Origin: Pigmentiphaga sp. NML080357
GTDB taxonomy: Bacteria; Pseudomonadota; Gammaproteobacteria; Burkholderiales; Burkholderiaceae_B
Direction of reading: 5' to 3'
NCBI RefSeq assembly: GCF_002188465.1
Contig: NZ_NINW01000024.1
Span: 248,001-312,000 of the forward strand
DNA length: 64,000 bases
Every line of letters begins with the position of its first letter. Within the stretch, counting starts at the first letter, position 1. Positions 36,402-48,080 of this stretch are shown piece after piece. The position numbers and the translations under genes were made by a program. Under the pieces are notes generated by a model that searched no databases, had not been told where the DNA came from, and saw only the letters and a list, made by a program, of their open reading frames with translations.

Positions 36402-37268
36402 TTACGCGCTGCGCTTGGTCTTTCCGCCACGCGCATGGCCGCCGCGCCCGCCGCCGGCCTGCTTGTTCTTCTCCAGGCTGCGCTTGAGGAGCTCGGTCAG
36501 GTCCACGATGTCGGCGGTGGGACGGGCCTCCTCCATGGATTCGATCTTCGTGACTTCCTCGGTTTCCTCGGCCTCGATCTTCGTCTGCACCAGCTGGAGG
36601 ATTTTCTCCTTGAACTCGTCGTGGTATTGGGCCGGGTCCCATTTGCCCGCCATGTCGTCGATCAACTGGACGGCCATCTTCATTTCGCGTGCGGAAATAC
36701 CTTCCGCATGGCTGCCTTCCTCGGGCAGGTCGAGGTTCTCCCAGGAACGGATCTCGTCGGCCCAGCGCAGCAGGTTCAGGACCAGCCCTGGTCCGGCGGG
36801 TATCAACGCGGCCAGGTGCTGCTTGGTCTGGATCACCACCCGCGCGACGCCGATCCGGCCGGTCTTGAGCAGCGCTTCGCGCAGTAACGCGTAGACCTTG
36901 GCGCCCTTGCCCAGGGGCGCGAGGTAATAAGGGCGTTCGAGGTAGATGAAAGGAATTTCGTCGGCCGCGACGAAGGTCTCGATTTCTATGGTTTGCGTGG
37001 ACTCGGGATAGGCGGCGCGGATCTCGTCCTCCGACAGCAGCACGTAGCGGCCGTCCTCGTAGGCGATGCCCTTGACGATGTTTTCGCGCGAGATCTCGCG
37101 ACCGGTGCGCTTGTTGACGCGCTTGTAGCCCACCGGATCCATGGTGCGCTTGTCCAGCCAGTCGAAGTCCAGTTCGCTTTCCTGGGTGGCGGTATAGAGC
37201 GCCACCGGGATGTGGACCAGGCCGAAGCTGATGGCGCCTTTCCAGAGAGTGCGTGCCGTGGCTGCCAT
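36402..37268 (-). CDS. ku: Ku-family DNA end-binding protein
   Basis: A 288-residue bacterial Ku homodimer subunit that encircles DNA ends and recruits LigD. Start and core match the family: LWKGAISFGLVHIPVALYTA, GYKRVNKRTGREISRENIVK, GIAYEDGRYVLLSEDEI, FIYLERPYYLAPLGKGAKVY and MKMAVQLIDDMAGKWDP. A lysine- and glycine-rich C-terminal tail (about 265-288) probably binds DNA and modulates threading. It is the promoter-proximal gene of the ku-ligD pair. The 254-bp gap to zapE contains the divergent promoters but no clear motif. Confidence 0.96.
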   Translation of the reverse strand: MAATARTLWKGAISFGLVHIPVALYTATQESELDFDWLDKRTMDPVGYKRVNKRTGREISRENIVKGIAYEDGRYVLLSEDEIRAAYPESTQTIEIETFVAADEIPFIYLERPYYLAPLGKGAKVYALLREALLKTGRIGVARVVIQTKQHLAALIPAGPGLVLNLLRWADEIRSWENLDLPEEGSHAEGISAREMKMAVQLIDDMAGKWDPAQYHDEFKEKILQLVQTKIEAEETEEVTKIESMEEARPTADIVDLTELLKRSLEKNKQAGGGRGGHARGGKTKRSA

Positions 37269-37522
37269 GGCTGTCCCCTTTGTGTAGCGGAATCGTCACG
37301 TTCCAGCATATCCGAGCGCTTGGCCCGCGCGGTGACATCCTGCGGCGAACTGGTAGCAGACTGTTATCGGACGTGTCCCGTTCGCGAATTCCCGTGAGAA
37401 ATGTCACCTTTTGGCGCACCCGCGCATCCGAATGGCCTAGGGTGGGAGGGGGAGGAGGCCGACCCTCGTGGCCCGGGACAGAGCGGCGCTGGTCGTATAC
37501 TTTCGTCTTTTGCCCGACCGTA

Positions 37523-38617
37523 ATGAACGTCCGCGAATACTACGAACACGCCCTGGCCGAGCGCGGATTCACGCCGGATGCCGCCCAGCGCGCGGCCATC
37601 GACCGCCTGCAGCGCTACTACGATGACTGGGTGGAGTTCAAGTCGCTGCGTTCGAACGCGCTCAAGCGCCTGCTCAATCGCCCGGGGGTGCCGCGTGGCG
37701 TCTACATGTGGGGCGGCGTCGGGCGAGGCAAGAGCTTCCTGATGGATGCCTTCTACGCCACGGTGCCGGTGGTGCGCAAGACGCGCTTGCATTTCCACGA
37801 ATTCATGCGCGGCGTGCACCGGGAGCTGGACGAGGTCAAGGGCATGGCCGATCCCCTGGACGAGGTCGCGCGCCGCATTTCCCGCCGCTACCGGCTGATC
37901 TGCTTCGACGAGTTCCACGTCTCGGATGTGGCGGACGCGATGATCCTGTACCGGTTGTTGCTGGCGCTGTTCAATAACGGGACGTCGTTCGTGATGACGT
38001 CCAACTATGAACCGTCGACCTTGTATCCCGACGGCCTGCATCGCGACCGCATCCTGCCGGCGATCGCGTTGATCGAGGAGAAGATGGACGTGCTCAATGT
38101 GGACTCCGGCGTGGACTATCGCCGGCGCGCGCTGGAGCAGGTGGAGATCTATCACAGTCCTCTCGGCCCGGAGGCCGATGCCGCGCTGGAGAAAGCCTTC
38201 GCCGCGCTGGCCGACACGCCGCCTATCGAACCGCCGGTGCTATCGGTCGAGAACCGGCAGATCAAGGCCCGCAAGCTGAGCGGGACGGTGGTGTGGTTCG
38301 ATTTCGCCACGCTGTGCGGCGGACCGCGGTCGCAGAACGATTATCTGGAGCTGGCCAGCCGCTTCCATGCGGTGATCCTGTCGGACGTGCCGGCCATGGG
38401 GCCGAGACAGGCGTCGGAGGCCCGCCGCTTTACCTGGCTGGTGGACGTGTTCTACGACCACAAGATCAAGCTGATCATGTCGGCGGCATGCGAGCCGGAG
38501 GGGCTGTATACCGAGGGAGCGCTGGCGAACGAGTTCCATCGGACGGTGTCGCGGATATTGGAGATGCAGTCCAGGGAATACCTGGATGCGGAGCGGCGGG
38601 AGGCGGTGGTCTTGTAG
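37523..38617 (+). CDS. zapE: Cell division ATPase ZapE (AFG1-like)
   Basis: A 364-residue P-loop ATPase of the AFG1/ZapE family, which acts at the Z-ring late in division and affects FtsZ polymers. Walker A is GGVGRGKSFLMDAFYA near 72 and Walker B is LICFDEFHVSDVADAM near 130. MTSNYEPSTLYPDGLHRDR is the sensor region, and the FDFATLCGGPRSQNDYLELA block is family-specific. The ATG at 37523 (MNVREYYEHALAERGF) is the usual family start; the frame stays open upstream only as low-complexity sequence. It is convergent with tex. Confidence 0.93.
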   Translation: MNVREYYEHALAERGFTPDAAQRAAIDRLQRYYDDWVEFKSLRSNALKRLLNRPGVPRGVYMWGGVGRGKSFLMDAFYATVPVVRKTRLHFHEFMRGVHRELDEVKGMADPLDEVARRISRRYRLICFDEFHVSDVADAMILYRLLLALFNNGTSFVMTSNYEPSTLYPDGLHRDRILPAIALIEEKMDVLNVDSGVDYRRRALEQVEIYHSPLGPEADAALEKAFAALADTPPIEPPVLSVENRQIKARKLSGTVVWFDFATLCGGPRSQNDYLELASRFHAVILSDVPAMGPRQASEARRFTWLVDVFYDHKIKLIMSAACEPEGLYTEGALANEFHRTVSRILEMQSREYLDAERREAVVL

Positions 38618-38625
38618 GCGGGTAA

Positions 38626-38653
38626 CCGACACGGCCTCGGCCCGCCGTGTCGG
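38626..38653. terminator. Strong hairpin between convergent zapE and tex
   Basis: Perfect 10-bp stem CCGACACGGC / GCCGTGTCGG with an 8-base loop, between two convergent genes. There is no T-run on either side, so it may be a rho-dependent or structural end rather than a classical terminator. Confidence 0.5.
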
Positions 38654-38694
38654 CGTGCGCGCTCCCCGCCCCGGGGGCTGGGGAGGCATGAGGA

Positions 38695-41055
<2,361 letters not shown>

Positions 41056-41185
41056 CGAGTCCGTCCTACCTTGGAAAATGAAGCCGCGGATTTTGCCACA
41101 GTCTGAGAATATGTCCCCAATCGCATCCCGCCAGGGCGTTACGCAATGTGTCCCCGGATCGGTCCAGCCGCCCGGGCGTCTGGCC

Positions 41186-41950
41186 ATGCATGCGCCGGCT
41201 GCGGGCGCTCGCCGGCCCTTTGGCCCGCGACTGGCCGGATTGCTGCGGCGCTGGCTGCCTGCGGTCTGCCTGGCTGCCTGCGGAGCCGTTTCTCCGTTGG
41301 CGGCCTCGGCCGCCGACGAGGCGCAGCCGGCCCCGGCGCGCACATTCTCCTCGATCGAGGAAGCCCAGGCCGCCGCCGATGCCGCCAAGGCGGAAACCGA
41401 TCGTCTCAAGCAGCAGTACGACGTCGAGGCGGCCGAATGCATGAGCAAGTTCTTCGCCAACCGCTGTGTCGAGAAGGCGCGGATCGAGCGCAACGAGAAC
41501 GTGATGCGTTCGGACGCAGCACGGCGCGAGGCCGAACTGTATATCCGCCGCGAACAGGCCCGGCTGCGCCACGAGGAGCGGGACAGGGAAAATGCCGAAC
41601 GCGATGCCCGGAACGCCCGCCGCGCCGAAGAAGCGGCCAATCGCCCGCCCCGGCAGGCTGCGGAGCCGGAACCTGCCGCGCCCCGTCCGGCCGGCCCCGG
41701 CGGGGAGCTCCCTGCGCCGCAACCCCGTCCGCCCCGCGACGTGGACGATCCGGCCGTACGGGCGAGGAATCGCGCAGACTTCGAGCGCAAGCAAGCCGAG
41801 GCGCGCGAGTATGCGGAGAAACAGGCGCGGCAGCGTGAGGAGGCCGAGGCCAAGCGCGCGCGGCGCCGGGCCGAGCGCGAAGAGGAAGCCGAGCGCCTGA
41901 AGGCGCGGCAGCAGGAAGAGGGCGCGCAGGCACCCGCCGGGAACCGGTGA
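41186..41950 (+). CDS. Exported, highly charged coiled-coil protein of unknown function
   Basis: A 254-residue protein with an Arg-rich N-terminus, a hydrophobic signal segment ([20 protein letters not shown]) and likely cleavage after ASA. There is no clear lipobox, although a Cys lies in the segment. The mature part is dominated by charged helices: [20 protein letters not shown], two Cys in [38 protein letters not shown], a Pro-rich break, then [20 protein letters not shown]. It is divergent from tex and overlaps the next gene by one base (TGATG). The family is not recognised; a periplasmic structural role is a guess. Confidence 0.72.
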   Translation: MHAPAAGARRPFGPRLAGLLRRWLPAVCLAACGAVSPLAASAADEAQPAPARTFSSIEEAQAAADAAKAETDRLKQQYDVEAAECMSKFFANRCVEKARIERNENVMRSDAARREAELYIRREQARLRHEERDRENAERDARNARRAEEAANRPPRQAAEPEPAAPRPAGPGGELPAPQPRPPRDVDDPAVRARNRADFERKQAEAREYAEKQARQREEAEAKRARRRAEREEEAERLKARQQEEGAQAPAGNR

Positions 41951-42153
41951 TGGACGACAGGATCCAGGCGCTGACGGCGCGTATCGTCGAATTGCAGCTC
42001 GAGCATCGCGATCTCGACGCGGCCATCGAGTTGCTGGCCGCCTCCCCGGCGGTGGACGAACTGCGCCTGAAGCGCATGAAGAAGCGCAAGCTTCAGCTCA
42101 AGGACCACATCGCGGCCTTGCAGATGCAATTGATCCCGGACATCCCGGCATGA
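41950..42153 (+). CDS. DUF465 (YdcH-like) small coiled-coil protein
   Basis: A 67-residue antiparallel helical hairpin of the DUF465 family ([20 protein letters not shown], then [20 protein letters not shown]). The function of the family is unsettled. The ATG at 41950 shares a base with the stop of the gene before it, and its own stop overlaps the DinG-like gene by 4 bp. The three are thus translationally linked. Confidence 0.82.
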   Translation: MDDRIQALTARIVELQLEHRDLDAAIELLAASPAVDELRLKRMKKRKLQLKDHIAALQMQLIPDIPA

Positions 42154-44285
42154 CGGACTCGATCATGGACATCGGCGCCGACGTGGCTGCCGTGTTCGCG
42201 GCCGAGGGCCCGCTGGCGCGCAAGCTCAAGGGCTATCGTCCCCGCATCCAGCAGATCGAGCTGGCACAGGCGATCGCGCGGACCATCGGCGAACGCGGCA
42301 CGCTCGTGGCCGAGGCCGGCACCGGGACGGGCAAGACCTTTGCCTACCTGGTGCCGGTGCTGATGCACGGCGGCAAGGTGCTGGTCTCGACCGGCACCAA
42401 GACGTTGCAGGACCAGTTGTTCGCGCGCGACCTCCCGGCAGTGCGGGATGCGCTGGGGCTGCCGGTCACGATCGCCTTGCTCAAGGGCCGCTCCAACTAC
42501 CTGTGTCATTACCACCTCGAGCGCACCGTGGGCGACGGCCGGCTGGCCTCGCGCGCGGAAGTCGCGCAACTGCGCAAGATAGAACTGTTCGCCAAGCACA
42601 CCCGCAACGGCGACAAGGCGGAACTCGCCGAGGTGCCGGAAAACGCCGACATCTGGCACAAGGTCACGTCGACCCGCGACAATTGCCTGGGTTCGGACTG
42701 CCCCGCCTTCCGCGAGTGCTTCGTCATGCAGGCGCGCAAGCGGGCCATCGAGGCCGACGTGGTAGTCGTGAACCATGCGCTGTTCCTGGCCGATCTCGCG
42801 CTCAAGGACGAGGGCATCACCGATCTGCTGCCGGCCGCCGACACGGTGGTGTTCGACGAGGCCCACCAGTTGCCGGCGGTCGCGACGCGTTTCCTGGGCG
42901 AGTCGGTATCGTCGCACCAGTTGCTGGACTTCGCGCGCGACGCCACGGTCGCTGGCCTGTCCCATGCCCGCGAGAGCGCCGACTGGCCGGCCCTGGGGCA
43001 GGCCGTCGAGCAGGCGACGCGCGAATTGAGGCTGTCCTGCGCGGCGGTGGAGAAAATGCCCGGCCAGCGCAGCACGTTCGATACGCTGCCCAATCCGCAG
43101 GATTTCGGCACGGCGGTGCGCCAAGTGATCGAAACGGTCCATACCCTGGGACGCATCCTGATGGCCGTGGGCGAACGCCATCCCGACCTGGACATGGTGG
43201 CCAAGCGCGGTCCGGACCTGATCGCGCGCCTGTCGCGCTGGACCGAGGCGCACGGGGTCCCGCCCGCGCATCCCCAACAGACCGGCAAACCGGCCGAATC
43301 CGCCTGGCCCGAGCCGGCTTCGGCGCCATCCCCCGAGCCGCCTCCCCAACGAGCCGATGACGGTTGGGTGCGCTGGGTGGAGACCGGCGCCAGCCACATT
43401 CGCCTGCACACGGCGCCGCTGTCCGTCGCACAGGCGTTTTCCCAGTATCGGCCCGCCGGACAGGCCTGGATACTGACCTCGGCCACCTTGTCGGTGCGCG
43501 AGGATTTCTCGCATTTCACGCGCCAGCTCGGCCTGTACGAGGCGACGACAGGCCGCTGGGAGTCGCCGTTCGACTATGGCGCCAACGGCCGCCTGTTCGT
43601 GCCGCACGGCATCCCCGCGCCGCAGGATCCACGCTTCATCGAAGGTTTTGTCGAGGTACTGCTGCCGGTATTGGCCGCCAGCCGCGGGTCTGCGCTCGTG
43701 TTGTGCACCACCTTGCGGGCCGTGGACCGCGTGGCCGAGTTGTTGCAGGAGGCGTTTCGCGAGCGCAACTGGGACTGGCCCCTGTTCAAGCAGGGCGACC
43801 GTTCGCGTCGGGAATTGCTCGAACGCTTCCGTAACAGCCGGCACGCGGTGCTGGTGGGAAGCGCGAGCTTCTGGGAAGGCATCGACGTACCTGGCGACGC
43901 GCTCACGCTGGTGGCGATCGACAAGCTGCCTTTCGCGCCGCCCGACGACCCTGTGCTCGACGCGCGCATCCGCGCTTGCCGCGAGCGCGGCGGCAACCCG
44001 TTCTTCGAGTACCAGTTGCCAGAGGCGGCGATTGCGCTCAAGCAGGGCGCCGGCCGGCTGATCCGCACGGAAACCGACTGGGGCGTGCTGATGGTGGCGG
44101 ACCGGCGGCTGGTCGAGAAGCCATATGGCAAGCTGTTATGGCGCGGGCTGCCGCCGTTTACGCGCACACGCAACGTGGCGGACGTAGAGGCGTTCTATGC
44201 GGAACGCGCCGCCGCCGTGCCGCCGGGCGTCGAGCCGGCACCCCCCGGGGCCGGACGGGAGCTTTTGGCCGAAGGAGGCCATTGA
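42150..44285 (+). CDS. DinG/YoaA-family ATP-dependent helicase (XPD-like)
   Basis: A 711-residue superfamily 2 helicase. Motif I is [14 protein letters not shown] and motif II is VFDEAHQLP. Between them are the four cysteines of the XPD-type iron-sulfur cluster ([22 protein letters not shown]). C-terminal motifs include [27 protein letters not shown] and [18 protein letters not shown]. Such helicases unwind damaged or R-loop/G4 DNA. It resembles YoaA more than full-length DinG, as it has no exonuclease domain. A proline-rich insert of about 40 residues lies near 370-410. Confidence 0.93.
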   Translation: MTDSIMDIGADVAAVFAAEGPLARKLKGYRPRIQQIELAQAIARTIGERGTLVAEAGTGTGKTFAYLVPVLMHGGKVLVSTGTKTLQDQLFARDLPAVRDALGLPVTIALLKGRSNYLCHYHLERTVGDGRLASRAEVAQLRKIELFAKHTRNGDKAELAEVPENADIWHKVTSTRDNCLGSDCPAFRECFVMQARKRAIEADVVVVNHALFLADLALKDEGITDLLPAADTVVFDEAHQLPAVATRFLGESVSSHQLLDFARDATVAGLSHARESADWPALGQAVEQATRELRLSCAAVEKMPGQRSTFDTLPNPQDFGTAVRQVIETVHTLGRILMAVGERHPDLDMVAKRGPDLIARLSRWTEAHGVPPAHPQQTGKPAESAWPEPASAPSPEPPPQRADDGWVRWVETGASHIRLHTAPLSVAQAFSQYRPAGQAWILTSATLSVREDFSHFTRQLGLYEATTGRWESPFDYGANGRLFVPHGIPAPQDPRFIEGFVEVLLPVLAASRGSALVLCTTLRAVDRVAELLQEAFRERNWDWPLFKQGDRSRRELLERFRNSRHAVLVGSASFWEGIDVPGDALTLVAIDKLPFAPPDDPVLDARIRACRERGGNPFFEYQLPEAAIALKQGAGRLIRTETDWGVLMVADRRLVEKPYGKLLWRGLPPFTRTRNVADVEAFYAERAAAVPPGVEPAPPGAGRELLAEGGH

Positions 44286-44296
44286 AGGGACGGTCA

Positions 44297-44578
44297 TCAG
44301 CGGACCACGACCGACACGCTGGTGCGGGGCGGAACAACGATGGTTTCCTCGTACACGTCGCGCACCGCCGGGCGCACGAAGGGGAAGAAACCGCGAGGCT
44401 GCAGATACATCGGCACGCTCGTGGGCAGTCCATAGCCCGCGTACAGCGAGCCGTCCATCGGCACGAGATCGTAGCCGGCATCGCTTCTGGCGCCCAGGCC
44501 GAAGTTCGGCGACGATGCCGCCGGTAGCAGCGCGATTGTCGTCCCAATGCGGCGCAGCGTCGTCTGGATGCCGGGCAG
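44297..44578 (-). other. Coding-like C-terminal fragment of an unknown protein
   Basis: A leftward frame of about 93 residues ending at 44297 reads like folded protein (DAGYDLVPMDGSLYAGYGLP, then TSVPMYLQPRGFFPFVRPAV, then IVVPPRTSVSVVVR). There is no good start codon or ribosome-binding site, and the frame degenerates upstream into the decayed response regulator. It is probably a gene remnant. I cannot name the family. Confidence 0.35.
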
Positions 44579-44663
44579 CCTACGTCCCGGATCAGCTTGT
44601 CCTGGACCTGCCAGGACTGCGGGAACTGGTGTCGTCCAGCAGCTCCTGGTAGAGGGCCGTGCC

Positions 44664-44916
44664 CTAGTGGCGCAGCACGGCGTCCGCCGATTTGTGCAGG
44701 AACCCGTGGGCGCCGGCGGCCAGCGCGGCACCGCCGATGTCGGGCAGGTAGTAGTCCATCAGGGCGATGTCGGCGGCCCTTCCTTCAGGAGGTCCAGCGC
44801 CTGCGCGCCGCTGGCGGCGGTGCGTAGATGCAGAGAGGGGCCGGCGCCTGCCCCAGGGCAAGCGCCAGCCCCTCGCGGAACATGGCGTGATCGTCGATCA
44901 GCAGCACGCTGGGCAC
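44664..44916 (-). pseudogene. Decayed response regulator (receiver domain remnant)
   Basis: Read leftward from a GTG at 44916, VPSVLLIDDHAMFREGLALA is a textbook NarL/FixJ receiver start. The frame then breaks: the continuation LHLRTAASGAQALDLLKEG is in a second frame, and ADIALMDYYLPDIGGAAL (with the phospho-acceptor Asp) is in a third. It then jumps to AAGAHGFLHKSADAVLRH and stops. So there are two frameshifts and an internal loss of about 30 residues covering beta-4/alpha-4. The output (LuxR helix-turn-helix) domain is missing. No cognate histidine kinase is visible nearby. Confidence 0.8.
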
Positions 44917-44929
44917 GGCCGGTGTGCCG

Positions 44930-45805
44930 CTACCAGATTTTCCACCAGGGACCCTTGTCCTGGGCGAAGCCGCCGCTGACGAACCTGCTGTTGGGATAGT
45001 TCAGGTTCAGGACGCGCGAGGCATCGTCGCGCAGGTCGGTCATGCCCATCTTGTCGTAGGCCAGGACCATGATGTAGAGCGCCTCTTCCACGGCCGGCGC
45101 GCCCTGGAAGTCGCGGACCGCGGTTTGCGCGCGGTTGACCGCGGCCACGTAGGCGCCGCGTTCGAGATACATGCGCGCGACGTGGACCTCGTTCATGGCG
45201 ATGGAGTTGACGAGGTAATTCAGCCGCAGGCGGGCATCCGGCGCATACTTGCTGTCGGGAAAGCGCGCGACCAGCGCCTTGAAGGCGTCGAACGACTCGC
45301 GCGCGCCCTTGGGGTCGCGTTCGCTGGGATCCTGCTTGGTCAGGCTGGCCAGCAGGGCGCTTTCCTGGTAGAAGTTGATCAGGCCCTTCAGGTAGAGCAT
45401 GTAGTCCAGGCTGGGATGGTTGGGATGCAGCCGCTCGAAGCGGTCGATCGCGGCCAGGGCCTGGGGATTGGAGCCGTCCTTCCAGTAGACGTAGGCGATG
45501 TCGATCTGCGCCTGCTGGGCGTAGACGCCGAAGGGATAGCGCGCTTCGAGCTTTTCCAGCAACTTGGCCGCCTGCGTCCAGTTGCCGGTGTCCATTTCGT
45601 CCTTGGCCTCCTTGTACAATCTCTCGGCGGTCCACCCCACGGTGGGATCGGGTTCCTTGGTGTTGGTGGCGCAGCCGGCCAGAACGATGGCGGCCAGCAC
45701 GCAGGCCAGGGCGTAGCCCAGTCGCAGCGCAAGTCCTTGCCACCGGGCCGGGGCCCGATGCCCGTTGCCGGAAGCCGCTTGCATTGCCAGGGTATTCAAC
45801 TGCAT
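44930..45805 (-). CDS. bamD: Outer membrane assembly lipoprotein BamD (ComL)
   Basis: A 291-residue lipoprotein of the BAM complex that inserts beta-barrel proteins. The N-terminus is long and basic, then the signal segment ends in the lipobox LAGC (VLAAIVLAGCATNTK). The mature part is a chain of TPR helices (YKEAKDEMDTGNWTQAAKLL, ARYPFGVYAQQAQIDIAYVY, FDAFKALVARFPDSKYAPDA, YYLERG-type repeats). The ATG at 45805 is chosen; a GTG 18 bp upstream and an ATG at 45784 are alternatives. It is divergent from rluD, as in many proteobacteria. Confidence 0.95.
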   Translation of the reverse strand: MQLNTLAMQAASGNGHRAPARWQGLALRLGYALACVLAAIVLAGCATNTKEPDPTVGWTAERLYKEAKDEMDTGNWTQAAKLLEKLEARYPFGVYAQQAQIDIAYVYWKDGSNPQALAAIDRFERLHPNHPSLDYMLYLKGLINFYQESALLASLTKQDPSERDPKGARESFDAFKALVARFPDSKYAPDARLRLNYLVNSIAMNEVHVARMYLERGAYVAAVNRAQTAVRDFQGAPAVEEALYIMVLAYDKMGMTDLRDDASRVLNLNYPNSRFVSGGFAQDKGPWWKIW

Positions 45806-45872
45806 GGTGGTGTCCCTCACCAATAGACTGTCCGTGATTATATTCGGGCTTGGCGGCCAAGCCTTTCAAAAC

Positions 45873-46871
45873 ATGCCATCTTCTCTGCCGTCCCCCGATA
45901 TCGAGAGCCAGGAAGCGGAACCGCGCGTGCTGGACCTGCCCGCGGGCACCCGCGCCGACCGCCTGGACAAGGTCCTCGCGCAGCTTTTGCCGCAACATTC
46001 CCGCAGCCGGCTCCAGGGCTGGATAGAACGGGGCGGGGTGCTGGTCAACGGCAAAGAGGCCACGGTCCGGCAAATCGTCGGCCCCGGCGACCAACTGACC
46101 GTCTGGGAGGAAGCCGCGCCCGAGTCGATGGCTTTCGTGCCGCAGCCCGTCGATTTTCCCGTCGTCGCCGAAAGCGCCGGCTGGATCGTGGTCGACAAGC
46201 CCGTGGGACTGGTGGTGCATCCGGGCGCGGGCAATTGGCAAGGCACCTTGCTCAACGGGCTGCTGCACCGCTATCCGGAGCTTGCGCAGGTGCCGCGCGC
46301 CGGCATCGTGCACCGGCTGGACAAGGATACGTCGGGACTCATGGTGGTGGCGCGCACCATCACCGCGCAGACCTCGCTGGTGCGGCAATTGCAGGCGCGA
46401 ACGGTGGGCCGGCGCTATATCGCCCTGGTGTCGGGCCATCTGCGCACGGGCGGCACGATCGACCGCCCCATCGGCCGCGATCCGCGCGTGCCGGTGCGGA
46501 TGAGCGTGGAGCGGCCGATCGCCGCCAAGCCGGCGGTCACGCACTTCGAGCCGCTGCGCCGGGGCAGCGCCCGCACCGGCATGCCGGTGACCGAAGTCGA
46601 GTGCCGCCTGGAGACCGGGCGCACGCACCAGATACGCGTCCATCTGTCGAGCATGGGCCATCCGCTGCTGGCCGATACGCTGTACGGCGGCAAGATGGTG
46701 GAGCCGGCCGCGCGCCAGATGCTGCATGCCGCTCGGCTGCAGTTCGACGACCCCGCCGACGGCGCGCCGCGGGTTTTCCATGCCCCGCCGCCCGACGACA
46801 TGCGGGCCGTGGCCGAGGCCATCGAGTGGGAAGAGGATTCCCTTCTACCGGAAGAGGAGGGCTGGATGTGA
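45873..46871 (+). CDS. rluD: 23S rRNA pseudouridine synthase RluD
   Basis: A 332-residue RluA/RluD-family enzyme that makes pseudouridines in 23S rRNA helix 69. An N-terminal S4 domain (RADRLDKVLAQLLPQHSRSR, GWIERGGVLVNGKEA) precedes the catalytic domain, with the Asp in HRLDKDTSGLMVVAR and the family block ECRLETGRTHQIRVHL. The ATG at 45873 is the likely start, since the upstream in-frame part runs into the bamD promoter region. Divergence from bamD and linkage to the laccase-domain gene match E. coli-type order. Confidence 0.94.
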   Translation: MPSSLPSPDIESQEAEPRVLDLPAGTRADRLDKVLAQLLPQHSRSRLQGWIERGGVLVNGKEATVRQIVGPGDQLTVWEEAAPESMAFVPQPVDFPVVAESAGWIVVDKPVGLVVHPGAGNWQGTLLNGLLHRYPELAQVPRAGIVHRLDKDTSGLMVVARTITAQTSLVRQLQARTVGRRYIALVSGHLRTGGTIDRPIGRDPRVPVRMSVERPIAAKPAVTHFEPLRRGSARTGMPVTEVECRLETGRTHQIRVHLSSMGHPLLADTLYGGKMVEPAARQMLHAARLQFDDPADGAPRVFHAPPPDDMRAVAEAIEWEEDSLLPEEEGWM

Positions 46872-46917
46872 CGCCCCTGCATGACCCCTGGATGGCGCGT
46901 AGCGTCATGGACCTGAA

Positions 46918-47679
46918 ATGACCGCAGAGAGCTTTGGCTTGCCCGTGCATGACGGACCGGACTGGCCCGGCGTGCGGATATTCGCCACCACGCGCGCCGG
47001 CGGCGTCAGCCGCCCGCCGTATGCGTCGCTCAACCTGGGCGCCCACGTGGGCGATGCACCCGAGGCGGTGGCCGAGAACCGGGCCCGCCTGCGGGCCATG
47101 CTGCCGTCGGCGCCGCTGTGGCTGGACCAGGTCCATGGCACGCGGGTGGCCGACGCCGACCGTGAGCAGGACCCCGGCCCGGCCGATGCCGCCGTCACGC
47201 GCACGCGCGGCAAGGTGCTGGCGGTCATGACCGCGGATTGCCTGCCCGTGGTGATCGCAGCCCCCGATGCCGGCGTGCTGGCGGTGGCGCATGCCGGCTG
47301 GCGGGGGCTGGCGGCCGGCGTGCTGGAAAACGCCGTTGCCGCGATGGGGGCGGTACCCGCCGGGATGCTGCGCGCGTGGATAGGGCCGGCCATCGGTCCG
47401 GCCGCGTTCGAAGTGGGTGACGAGGTCAGGGCCGCCTTCGGGCTCGGGCAGACCCCGCCGGACGGCGCTTTCGCGCCTGCCGGCACGTTCGACGCCGCCG
47501 GCAAGCCCAAGTGGCTGGCCGACCTGCCGGCCTTGGCCGAGCAGCGCCTGCGCGCGTGTGGCGTAGGCATGGTCGTGCGCAGCGGCCTGTGCACCGTGGC
47601 CGGGAACGATCGCTTCTATTCGTATCGCAAGGAAGGCGCGACGGGGCGTTTCGCCACACTGGCTTGGCTGACGTCCTGA
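46918..47679 (+). CDS. pgeF: Laccase-domain protein (PgeF/YfiH family)
   Basis: A 253-residue YfiH-family protein. E. coli PgeF (YfiH) corrects misplaced amino acids in peptidoglycan precursors, while others act as multi-copper or purine nucleoside enzymes. The metal-site residues are in WLDQVHGTRV, MTADCLPVVI and AVAHAGWRGLAAGVLE, with the ending GLCTVAGNDRFYSYRKEG. Its place after rluD is the conserved arrangement. No strong ribosome-binding site is visible before the ATG at 46918. Confidence 0.88.
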   Translation: MTAESFGLPVHDGPDWPGVRIFATTRAGGVSRPPYASLNLGAHVGDAPEAVAENRARLRAMLPSAPLWLDQVHGTRVADADREQDPGPADAAVTRTRGKVLAVMTADCLPVVIAAPDAGVLAVAHAGWRGLAAGVLENAVAAMGAVPAGMLRAWIGPAIGPAAFEVGDEVRAAFGLGQTPPDGAFAPAGTFDAAGKPKWLADLPALAEQRLRACGVGMVVRSGLCTVAGNDRFYSYRKEGATGRFATLAWLTS

Positions 47680-47688
47680 GCGGCCTTT

Positions 47689-47940
47689 TCACGGGGAGCG
47701 GGGGCGGCCGTTCCCGTCGGCATGCGTGGCATCCGCCGCAGACCCGCCGGGCTGCGCGGCTTCGCGTTCGCGTCGCCTGCGCTTGCGTGCCGGCGTGGTG
47801 ACGATGTAGAGCAGGATGGCAACCGGCAGCAATCCGTAGAACAGCAGCGTGGCGACGCCGGCAAGCACGGTGGGCTGGGCGAGCGACATCAGTAGCGTCA
47901 CGTAAAGCCAGCCGATGGCGATGATGGCGGAAAAGTGCAT
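47689..47940 (-). CDS. Small inner-membrane protein of unknown function
   Basis: An 83-residue protein with two membrane helices (IIAIGWLYVTLLMSLAQP and LLFYGLLPVAILLYIVTTP) and a basic then hydrophilic C-terminal tail (RKRRRREREAAQPGG). By the positive-inside rule the tail is cytoplasmic. It is convergent with pgeF and divergent from phaC. I do not recognise a named family. Confidence 0.68.
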   Translation of the reverse strand: MHFSAIIAIGWLYVTLLMSLAQPTVLAGVATLLFYGLLPVAILLYIVTTPARKRRRREREAAQPGGSAADATHADGNGRPRSP

Positions 47941-48080
47941 GAGCGGATGGGGGCGGGAAAACGCGCACTCGGCGATACAGCCGATAATCTACGCGAGTTC
48001 GGCCGTCCGCGCGATTTGACAGGCGCAGGCGCGCTATGCACTATCACATCTAGCGCAATCGAATCATCAAGGTGTTCTTA

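Noticed and set aside
32814-36887. 1357-codon plus-strand frame across the solenoid gene, ligD and part of ku
   Set aside because: It is antisense to three well-supported genes and crosses their boundaries.
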